Assembly: GCA_902797275.1 (NCBI GenBank)
Contig: CADBSI010000111.1
Location: 1-11,403, forward strand
Direction of reading: 5' to 3'
DNA length: 11,403 nt
Source: an uncultured Erysipelotrichaceae bacterium
Lineage (GTDB): Bacteria > Bacillota_I > Bacilli_A > RF39 > UBA660
Under the pieces are notes generated by a model. The model ran no database searches. It was not told where the DNA came from and saw only the letters and a list, made by a program, of their open reading frames with translations. Positions 1 through 4,473 of the stretch are shown one piece after another. Positions within the stretch are counted from its first letter, which is position 1. Every line of letters starts with the position of its first letter. Made by a program: the position numbers and the translations under genes.

Positions 1-691
1 ATGCATCTAGCCAAACATAAACTACATGCTTATCATCAACATCTACTGGAATTCACCATTTAAATGATGTTCTAGATACACATAAATCTTCAAGACCTGG
101 TTTAATAAAATTATTAATCATTTCATTTTTTCTTGATACAGGTTGAATAAACTCAGGATGTGTTTCAATGTATTCTACTAATCTATCTTGATATTTACTT
201 AAACGGAAGAAATAAGCCTCTTCACTTGCTTCTTCAACATCACGACCACAGTCAGGACATTTACCATCAACTAATTGCGATTCTGTCCAAAAAGATTCAC
301 AAGGTGTACAATAAAGACCTTTATATTCTCCTTTATAAATATCTCCCTTATCATATAATTTTTTAAATATTTTTTGAACAACTTCAACATGATCAGGATC
401 AGTTGTTCTTATAAACCTATCATATTCAATTCCAAGAGATGACCATAAATCTTTAGCATCTTCGATTATTTTATCAACATACTCTTTAGGAGTAATTCCT
501 AAAGCTTCAGCTTTTCTTTGAATTTTTAAACCATGCTCATCACTTCCAGTTAAAAAGTAAACATCATATCCATTTTGTTTTTTATATCTTGCTATACTAT
601 CAGCAATTACAGTTGTATAACAATGACCTATATGAAAATTTGCAGATGGATAATATATAGGTGTTGTTATATAATATTTTTTATTTTCCAT
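1..691 (-). CDS. metG: Methionyl-tRNA synthetase, 5' part, with an in-frame TGA at codon 213
   Basis: Cytoplasmic class I aminoacyl-tRNA synthetase that charges tRNA-Met. Start is ATG at 691-689 with GGAGG at 696-700. Visible: ITTPIYYP N-terminus, HIGH motif at residues 20-23, GSDEHG after it, a zinc knuckle with Cys128/Cys131 and Cys145/Cys148, and the conserved VSRTSFKW stretch ending at Trp212. Codon 213 (53-55) is TGA where family members have Gly (FKWGIPV). Reading on in the same frame gives IPVDVDDKHVVYVWLDA up to position 1, exactly the expected continuation. The KMSKS and anticodon-binding parts lie outside the window. The break is therefore a single codon, explicable by one GGA-to-TGA change: a sequencing or assembly error, a real nonsense mutation, or recoding. 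Expression is predicted to be controlled by the T-box upstream. Family identity is certain; intactness is not. Confidence 0.95.
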
Positions 692-753
692 AAATCCTCC
701 ATTTATTATTTATATTTTTCTATTACATTTATATTTATTTATTTTTTAATTAG

Positions 754-801
754 CTATCTAGCAAAAATACTCCACATCCGTTTATACATATATTTTTTCA
801 T
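754..801 (-). CDS. Possible 15-codon leader ORF between the T-box and metG
   Basis: ATG at 801-799 with GGAGG at 807-811, at good spacing. It encodes MKKYMYKRMWSIFAR and stops at TAG (754-756). It begins just after the T-tract of the T-box terminator, so it would be made only in antiterminated transcripts, 62 nt before the metG start. It holds two internal Met codons among 15, which is suggestive beside a Met-responsive leader. The ribosome site is as good as that of metG. I do not recognise the peptide. It could be a translated leader, a coupling device, or a chance reading frame. Confidence 0.45.
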   Translation of the reverse strand: MKKYMYKRMWSIFAR

Positions 802-813
802 AAATTCCTCCAT

Positions 814-844
814 AAAAAAAATCTTCTATCCAAAGGACGAAGAT
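814..844 (-). terminator. T-box-controlled intrinsic terminator of metG
   Basis: Minus strand: ATCTTCGTCC, loop TTT, GGATAGAAGAT (one bulged A, one G-U pair), then a run of seven to eight T. It directly follows the T-box core, as in classical T-box leaders where the 5' side of this hairpin is captured by the antiterminator when uncharged tRNA binds. Confidence 0.9.
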
Positions 845-1013
845 CTCGTGGTACCACCTTATTTTACATATATAATATGCCTCTACTAATAACGAAGTTA
901 CCCGATTATACAATTGCTCCAAAACCATTTTCAATTAAGTCCTTTAATTCTTTTCCACCCCAAGAATCTCTCTTTAAAATTATCTTAATTTACTTATTTC
1001 TTCCTCGCATTTG
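845..1013 (-). promoter_or_regulatory. T-box riboswitch with AUG (Met) specifier
   Basis: Transcription-attenuation leader sensing uncharged tRNA-Met. Stem I base: 1013-1007 pairs with 917-911 (CAAATGC/GCAATTG, one mismatch). The 5' side carries the GAGGAAGAAATAAGTA region (K-turn and S-turn like). Next come AGAGAG and GGGGTGG, resembling the AG-bulge and distal-loop elements. On the 3' side GAAA-AUG-G followed by UUUUGGAGC places the codon AUG (928-926) in the specifier position. The T-box core AAGGTGGTACCACG is at 860-847 and the terminator follows at once. The specifier agrees with the downstream metG. Substructures were assigned by eye against the family pattern. Confidence 0.92.
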
Positions 1014-1018
1014 CCTAT

Positions 1019-1047
1019 ATGTTATCACATTATTTTTAATTATTCAA
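1019..1047 (-). promoter_or_regulatory. Promoter of the T-box/metG unit
   Basis: Minus strand -35 TTGAAT (1047-1042), 17-nt spacer, -10 TAACAT (1024-1019) with an upstream TG (TGATAACAT, extended -10). The predicted transcript start, about 1012-1014, coincides with the base of T-box stem I. The -35 overlaps the stop codon of spoVT. Confidence 0.7.
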
Positions 1048-1555
1048 GATAATTTATTAAATAATTTTCTAATAAAACTAATAAATTTAAATCATTTCTT
1101 GAAATATTAGTATCAGATAGCATCATAATAAGTCCAACTGTATCACCATGGATTATAATTGGTTTAATAACATAACTAACATTTATTTCTTTATCAGTTA
1201 TTTTTAAATTATTTGGAGTTAACTCTTCAATATTTTTTCTATTATTAAGAATATTTAATAAATAAGAATTTAATTCTATTCCCAAATAATCTTTATAATC
1301 TTTAGATGTTATTACAATCTTATTTAAATTAGTAATTATTATATCTTTATTTGATATGTCTTTTATAACATTAACTAAATTATTAATACTTTTATCATAA
1401 TCATGAATATCTGAATATTTACTTAAAATAATTTTATCATCATCCACTTTTATTTCTAATTGTTCATTTTCTTTGATTTTTAAAACTTTTCTAATTTCTT
1501 TAGGTATTACTACTCTTCCTAAAGAATCAACTCTTCTTACTATTCCACTTGCCAT
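1040..1555 (-). CDS. spoVT: SpoVT/AbrB-family transition-type transcriptional regulator
   Basis: 171 residues, close to the roughly 178 of B. subtilis SpoVT. Residues 1-50 form the swapped-hairpin AbrB DNA-binding domain, with the hallmark GIVRRVDSLGRVVIPKEIR and then LKIKENEQLEI. The remainder fits the GAF-like C-terminal domain of SpoVT (DIIITNLNKIVI, VSYVIKPIIIHGDTVGLIMML). That domain separates it from short AbrB/Abh proteins. ATG at 1555-1553 is preceded by GGGTGATTAA, a moderate ribosome site. In B. subtilis spoVT lies directly after mfd; here the same pair is separated by about 4 kb of accessory genes. The target regulon is unknown. In an organism without sporulation it would act as a general transition-state regulator. 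Confidence 0.88.
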   Translation of the reverse strand: MASGIVRRVDSLGRVVIPKEIRKVLKIKENEQLEIKVDDDKIILSKYSDIHDYDKSINNLVNVIKDISNKDIIITNLNKIVITSKDYKDYLGIELNSYLLNILNNRKNIEELTPNNLKITDKEINVSYVIKPIIIHGDTVGLIMMLSDTNISRNDLNLLVLLENYLINYLE

Positions 1556-1592
1556 TTAATCACCCAGTTTTATTATTAGTAAATATTAGAAG

Positions 1593-1620
1593 TTTATACT
1601 AAAAAAGAATTAAACTCCAA
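1593..1620 (-). promoter_or_regulatory. Possible promoter of spoVT
   Basis: Minus strand TTGGAG (1620-1615), 16-nt spacer, TATAAA (1598-1593). The -35 is only a four-of-six match and overlaps the end of the upstream gene. Read-through from that gene is an alternative. Confidence 0.4.
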
Positions 1621-2197
1621 TTGTATTTTTATTTAATTCTAAATATTTTAAATAAGTTTCTTCAAACGTATTAATAAGGATAATATCTCTATTTTTCATT
1701 GTATCTAATACTTTCATATTTAAATTAGTAAGAAAAATAGTAGTTAAATATTCTTTTAAACGATTTTTCTTAAATTCTGATTTCAACTCTTTATTCAAAG
1801 ATTTTACTAAATTATCTATTTCTTTTTTAGAAAAAGTTTCTAATGTTTCTTTTAAAGTAAGATAATTATCTTTTATATTTTGTTTACAAACATCTAAATC
1901 ATCATGAACTACTATTACATTTTGTAAATCAACTTTTTTAGTATCTAATATATTCATTAAATTATTACGATAAGCTTCAAAAAAGATATTAACATTTTCT
2001 AAAATACTCTCTTTATCTTGAAAATCTTCTTCAATATCAATTATTTTTTTTACTAAGTTATCTTTCATAAAACTCAAAAGATTATCAATTGTCAAAACTA
2101 GAACTTCTAAATTATTATCAAGATCAAAATTTAGTTTATTTAAATAAATTTCTTTATTTTTCTTTTTTAATTGATCTTTTATATCATATTCGTTCAT
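1610..2197 (-). CDS. Hypothetical helical protein, 195 residues
   Basis: I do not recognise a family. ATG at 2197-2195 with a GGAAAGGG ribosome site and its own likely promoter. The protein is rich in Lys, Asn, Leu, Ile and acidic residues and looks almost wholly alpha-helical, with coiled-coil character at about residues 85-150 (heptad-like Leu/Ile spacing through LTLKETLETFSKKEIDNLVK). There is no signal peptide, membrane span, cysteine cluster or catalytic motif. It lies between the XRE regulator gene and spoVT on the same strand, with 54 nt to spoVT. It could belong to the XRE unit or be a lineage-specific core gene of the mfd-spoVT interval. A coding call is safe from length, ribosome site and AT-rich codon use like its neighbours. 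Confidence 0.8.
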   Translation of the reverse strand: MNEYDIKDQLKKKNKEIYLNKLNFDLDNNLEVLVLTIDNLLSFMKDNLVKKIIDIEEDFQDKESILENVNIFFEAYRNNLMNILDTKKVDLQNVIVVHDDLDVCKQNIKDNYLTLKETLETFSKKEIDNLVKSLNKELKSEFKKNRLKEYLTTIFLTNLNMKVLDTMKNRDIILINTFEETYLKYLELNKNTIGV

Positions 2198-2228
2198 ATT
2201 TAACCCTTTCCATTATTACTACAATTTA

Positions 2229-2257
2229 AGGATAACAAACTTTTGATAAATTGTCAA
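2229..2257 (-). promoter_or_regulatory. Promoter of the 195-residue hypothetical gene
   Basis: Minus strand TTGACA (2257-2252, perfect -35), 17-nt spacer, TATCCT (2234-2229). It lies 32 nt before the ATG, in the 105-nt gap after the XRE gene, so the gene can be transcribed independently of that regulator. Confidence 0.65.
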
Positions 2258-2302
2258 ATATTGTAAACACTAAAATATTATTTTTGTTTTTATACAACAT
2301 TT

Positions 2303-2557
2303 TTAGTTAGTAATCGAGTTATTTACATCATCTTTTTGAAATAGAAGACCTATATCTACACCTAAGGCTTGTGAAATATCATATAATGTTTGAACTGAAA
2401 ATGTGTTAGCTACTTTGTCTGATTCTATTTGTCTTATATAATCGTGAGATAAATCAGTTAATTCAGCAAGTTTGGCTTGGGTCATTCCTTTTTCTTTACG
2501 ATATTTCTTGATATTATGTCTAATAATTTTATATATATCGACATATTCAATTTCCAT
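2303..2557 (-). CDS. Small XRE-family HTH transcriptional regulator
   Basis: 84 residues, nearly all one Cro/C1-type helix-turn-helix domain at about residues 12-72: IIRHNIKKYRKEKGMTQAKLAELTDLSH, then DYIRQIESDKV and the helix TLYDISQALGV. No second domain is present, so it resembles phage repressors and antitoxin-like regulators that bind as dimers. ATG at 2557-2555 is preceded by GGTGG at 2568-2564. It is divergent from a predicted small RNA, and a perfect 7-bp-arm palindrome (2604-2620) lies across both promoters. That makes it the best candidate to bind there and to control itself and the RNA (inference). No partner toxin is evident. Confidence 0.88.
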   Translation of the reverse strand: MEIEYVDIYKIIRHNIKKYRKEKGMTQAKLAELTDLSHDYIRQIESDKVANTFSVQTLYDISQALGVDIGLLFQKDDVNNSITN

Positions 2558-2596
2558 ATTTTACCACCAAAAATATTATCTCATTATTTAAATATG

Positions 2597-2624
2597 TTAA
2601 TATGTGAGTTGATAACTCACTCAA
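2597..2624 (-). promoter_or_regulatory. Promoter of the XRE gene
   Basis: Minus strand TTGAGT (2624-2619), 16-nt spacer, TATTAA (2602-2597), giving a start near 2590 and a leader of roughly 33 nt. It overlaps head-on with the small-RNA promoter, so the two should interfere or be co-regulated. Confidence 0.5.
2604..2620. promoter_or_regulatory. Palindromic operator between divergent promoters
   Basis: Perfect inverted repeat GTGAGTT-GAT-AACTCAC. It covers the -35 of the rightward small-RNA promoter and fills the spacer of the leftward XRE promoter. Length and symmetry are typical of operators for dimeric XRE repressors, and the adjacent XRE gene is the natural candidate binder (inference). 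Confidence 0.65.
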
Positions 2625-2637
2625 GATGTGCTATAAT
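2609..2637 (+). promoter_or_regulatory. Strong extended -10 promoter of the predicted small RNA
   Basis: TTGATA (2609-2614), exactly 17 nt, TATAAT (2632-2637), with TG one base before the -10 (TGCTATAAT). This is the closest match to the sigma-A consensus in the window. The predicted start is G2644, the first base of the first hairpin. Confidence 0.85.
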
Positions 2638-2643
2638 ACCTAT

Positions 2644-2776
2644 GAAGGAACAAATTTTAATATCATTTACCTTTTACCATGTTAAAATAAAAAGTTCTTT
2701 CAAAAACTAATTATTTGAAATCCATATTTACCATTCAAATAATTTAGTTTAAAGAAGTAGCAATACTTCTTTTTTT
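2644..2776 (+). ncRNA. Predicted structured small RNA, about 133 nt, three hairpins
   Basis: Not a family I recognise. Hairpin 1: GAAGGAAC (2644-2651) pairs with GTTCTTTC (2694-2701, one G-U), and ATTTTAA (2654-2660) pairs with TTAAAAT (2682-2688), closing a 21-nt loop. Hairpin 2: AAACTAATTATTTGAA (2704-2719) pairs with TTCAAATAATTTAGTTT (2734-2750, one bulge), 14-nt loop. Hairpin 3: a 9-bp terminator with a GCAA loop. The hairpins abut with almost no linker, and the predicted transcript start is the first paired base. Both large loops carry TTTACCAT (2673-2680 and 2727-2734); hairpin 1 also has ATTTACC at 2665-2671. A 22-codon frame starting ATG at 2642 exists, but it has no ribosome site and begins at or before the predicted transcript start. 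Fits a trans-acting regulatory RNA or an RNA partner of a mobile or defence-type locus. Confidence 0.72.
2751..2776 (+). terminator. Intrinsic terminator of the small RNA
   Basis: Perfect 9-bp stem AAAGAAGTA / TACTTCTTT with a GCAA (GNRA) tetraloop, followed by four further T. It ends the transcript that starts near 2644; no protein gene ends here on this strand. Confidence 0.85.
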
Positions 2777-2787
2777 ATAAGAAAAAG

Positions 2788-2820
2788 CTTGTAAAATAAG
2801 GATTTTAAATATTTTTCAAG
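2788..2820. repeat. Imperfect inverted repeat between the small RNA and the repeat array
   Basis: CTTGTAAAATA (2788-2798) and TATTTTTCAAG (2810-2820), 10 of 11 positions complementary, 11-nt centre. There is no T-tract, so it is not an obvious terminator. It could be a binding site or chance AT-rich symmetry. Confidence 0.4.
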
Positions 2821-2833
2821 AATATAAAAAGAA

Positions 2834-2965
2834 TTTATCTTAGCTTTTCGTGATGATTTGACAAAATTTATCTTGCATTTTCGTGATAATTTAACAAAAT
2901 TTATCTTGAGTTTTCGTGATATTACAGCAAATTTTATCTTAAATTTTCGTGATAATGCTTGATTT
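2834..2965. repeat. Four tandem 33-bp direct repeats upstream of the ATPase gene
   Basis: Units begin at 2834, 2867, 2900 and 2933, with an exact 33-nt period. Each opens with TTTATCTT, then three variable bases, then an invariant TTTTCGTGAT. A less conserved tail follows (AATTTAACAAAA in unit 2). The invariant blocks recur about every three helical turns. Unit 4 runs into the -35 of the ATPase promoter (2959-2964). This looks like an operator or iteron-like array. It is not CRISPR, because there are no unique spacers. Because 33 is a multiple of three, the plus strand also stays open as an 11-residue repeat (FILxFRDNLTK), but no good start codon precedes it. Confidence 0.9.
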
Positions 2966-2987
2966 ATTTAATAAATAATGCTAATAT
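2959..2987 (+). promoter_or_regulatory. Promoter of the ATPase gene
   Basis: TTGATT (2959-2964), 17-nt spacer, TAATAT (2982-2987) with TG one base upstream (TGCTAATAT). The predicted start is near 2994, giving a very short leader before the ATG at 3002. The -35 overlaps the last repeat unit. Confidence 0.65.
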
Positions 2988-3001
2988 AATCTTGGTGAGT
3001 T

Positions 3002-4321
3002 ATGAAAAGAAAAATATATGATGAATTAATTAAATGGAAAAATAATACTAATAATTTAAAGCCATTAATGATTCTTGGAGTTAGACAATGTGGTAAAACA
3101 TATATAATTAACGAATTCTGTAAAAATGAGTTTAAAAATTATAAATATGTTAATTTATTAAAAGAAGATAATATTATTGAATTATATAATTCAAATTTAA
3201 CTTCTGATGAAAAGTATAAACGTTTAAAAGTTTTACTAAATTTTGATTTTGATACGGAAGATACAATTTTATTTATTGATGAAATCCAAGAATCTGAAAA
3301 ACTAATATCAGAGTTAAAATATTTTTGTGAGGAACATAACAAAGTTAAAATAATTGTTGCAGGATCTTTACTAGGAGTTAAGTTAAAAAGAAGTAAATCT
3401 TCTTTTCCGGTTGGTAAAGTTAAAATGTTAACTATGTATCCCATGGATTTTGAAGAATTTTTAATTGCTTTTGACGAAAATAATTTAATTGATTGTATAA
3501 AAGATTGCTATTTAAATAATAAGCAGATATCAAACCCTGTTCATGAAAAAGCTTTAAATTTTTATAGAACTTATCTTATTACTGGTGGTATGCCTGAAAG
3601 TGTTAACAATATGATAAATGTTCAAGGAAATTATATCAAATATGATACTTCTATTTTACAAGATATAGTAGAATCTTACTTTTATGATATGCGTAAATAC
3701 GTTGAAAGTGAAAATGAATATTTAAAAATTGTTAGAACTTATAATTCTCTTCCTTCTCAACTTGCAAATAATTCTAATAAATTTCAATATTCTAGTATTT
3801 CAAATGATGCTAGAAAAAGAGAATATGAATCTTCTCTTGATTGGCTAAATGCTAGCAATTTAGTTTTAAAATGTAAATATGCAAAAGTTCCTAATGTACC
3901 AATTGAAGGTTTTGTAGATGATGACACTTTTAAATTATATTTAAGTGATATTGGTGTTTTAAATAATATTTTAAAAATTAATATTAAAGATATTTTAACT
4001 GATAATCTTTCTTTATATCGAGGAGTTATAACAGAAAATTATGTTGCTAATCAGTTAACTTGTAATGGTTTTGATTTATATTATTGGAAAAATGACAAAA
4101 CAGCTGAAATTGATTTCTTAATTTATACAAATGATGGCATTATTCCGATAGAAGTAAAATCTGGAACTAGTACTCATTCTAAAAGTTTAACTATGTATAT
4201 AGATAAATATAAACCAAAATATGCTATAAGATTAAGTTTAAAAGACTTTGGCTACAATCCTGATACTAAAATTAAATCTGTACCTTTATATGCTACTTTT
4301 ATGATTAAGAATAATAATTAA
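3002..4321 (+). CDS. AAA_14 / DUF4143 family ATPase
   Basis: 439 residues, normal for the family. The N-terminal AAA ATPase has Walker A GVRQCGKT (Lys32), Walker B ILFIDEIQ (Asp93/Glu94), a sensor-like IIVAGSLLGV, and the family hallmark FPVGKVKMLTMYPMDFEEFL. The C-terminal DUF4143 part ends in a PD-(D/E)xK-like signature: Glu345 (TENYVANQL), Asp371 (AEIDFLI), then Glu384-x-Lys386 (PIEVKSG). ATG at 3002 with GGTGAG just upstream; it has its own promoter and terminator. Cellular role is unknown for this family, which often occurs as several scattered copies per genome. The restriction-endonuclease-like C-terminus suggests nucleic-acid binding or cleavage (inference). The flanking tandem repeats and its place between mfd and spoVT suggest horizontal acquisition. 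Confidence 0.93.
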   Translation: MKRKIYDELIKWKNNTNNLKPLMILGVRQCGKTYIINEFCKNEFKNYKYVNLLKEDNIIELYNSNLTSDEKYKRLKVLLNFDFDTEDTILFIDEIQESEKLISELKYFCEEHNKVKIIVAGSLLGVKLKRSKSSFPVGKVKMLTMYPMDFEEFLIAFDENNLIDCIKDCYLNNKQISNPVHEKALNFYRTYLITGGMPESVNNMINVQGNYIKYDTSILQDIVESYFYDMRKYVESENEYLKIVRTYNSLPSQLANNSNKFQYSSISNDARKREYESSLDWLNASNLVLKCKYAKVPNVPIEGFVDDDTFKLYLSDIGVLNNILKINIKDILTDNLSLYRGVITENYVANQLTCNGFDLYYWKNDKTAEIDFLIYTNDGIIPIEVKSGTSTHSKSLTMYIDKYKPKYAIRLSLKDFGYNPDTKIKSVPLYATFMIKNNN

Positions 4322-4326
4322 TTTTT

Positions 4327-4354
4327 AAGAAGGAATAATGTTTTTCCTTCTTTT
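4327..4354 (+). terminator. Terminator after the ATPase gene
   Basis: AAGAAGGAA (4327-4335) and TTCCTTCTT (4344-4352) form a 9-bp stem with an 8-nt loop, starting 6 nt after the stop codon. The T-run after it is short (TT then AATT), so efficiency may be moderate. Confidence 0.7.
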
Positions 4355-4374
4355 AATTCATTATCTATTATTTT

Positions 4375-4420
4375 AAAGTGCAATTATTTTTTTTCAAAGT
4401 GCAAAAATTGCACTTTGAAA
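4375..4420. promoter_or_regulatory. Operator for fic: 13-bp-arm palindrome plus an extra half-site
   Basis: TTTCAAAGTGCAA (4392-4404), centre AAA, TTGCACTTTGAAA (4408-4420): a perfect palindrome ending immediately before the -35 of the fic promoter. A further AAAGTGCAA lies at 4375-4383, 21 nt before the matching half of the palindrome. There is no terminator-like T-tract on either strand and no gene end here, so a protein site is likely. The winged helix at the C-terminus of the Fic protein is the natural candidate binder (inference). Confidence 0.8.
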
Positions 4421-4449
4421 TTGATAAATTAAATTTTATATGCTATACT
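4421..4449 (+). promoter_or_regulatory. Promoter of fic
   Basis: TTGATA (4421-4426), 17-nt spacer, TATACT (4444-4449) with TG one base upstream (TGCTATACT). The predicted start is near 4456, just before the AGGAGG ribosome site (4460-4465) and the ATG at 4474. Confidence 0.8.
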
Positions 4450-4473
4450 ATTAATAGTTAGGAGGCATAGTTT

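Noticed and set aside
53..691. Mycoplasma-type code with TGA as Trp
   Set aside because: Trp is TGG throughout, TGA ends trmN6 and pth at the expected family ends, and the residue expected at the metG TGA is Gly, not Trp.
575..1110. Plus-strand frames opposite metG and its leader
   Set aside because: They run antisense to metG, the T-box and spoVT, lack ribosome sites, and show the Ile/Tyr/Phe bias of AT-rich non-coding shadow frames.
2477..2710. Plus-strand 77-codon frame over the XRE promoter region
   Set aside because: It starts inside the antisense of the XRE gene, crosses the palindrome and the small-RNA promoter, has no ribosome site, and its residues are low-complexity.
2644..2776. 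6S RNA or a type III antitoxin RNA
   Set aside because: The 5' end pairs locally rather than with the 3' end, so the long open-bubble rod of 6S RNA is absent. There are no tandem pseudoknot-type repeats and no recognisable ToxN-like protein follows.
2834..2965. CRISPR array
   Set aside because: The units are tandem with degenerate tails and no unique spacers of constant length, the repeat is not palindromic at its ends, and there are no cas genes nearby.
3139..3444. Minus-strand frame inside the ATPase gene
   Set aside because: It is antisense to the Walker B and sensor region of a clear family member, with no ribosome site.
4392..4420. Intrinsic terminator for the ATPase gene
   Set aside because: The palindrome has no T-tract after it on the plus strand, a better terminator already lies at 4327-4354, and it abuts a promoter, which fits an operator.
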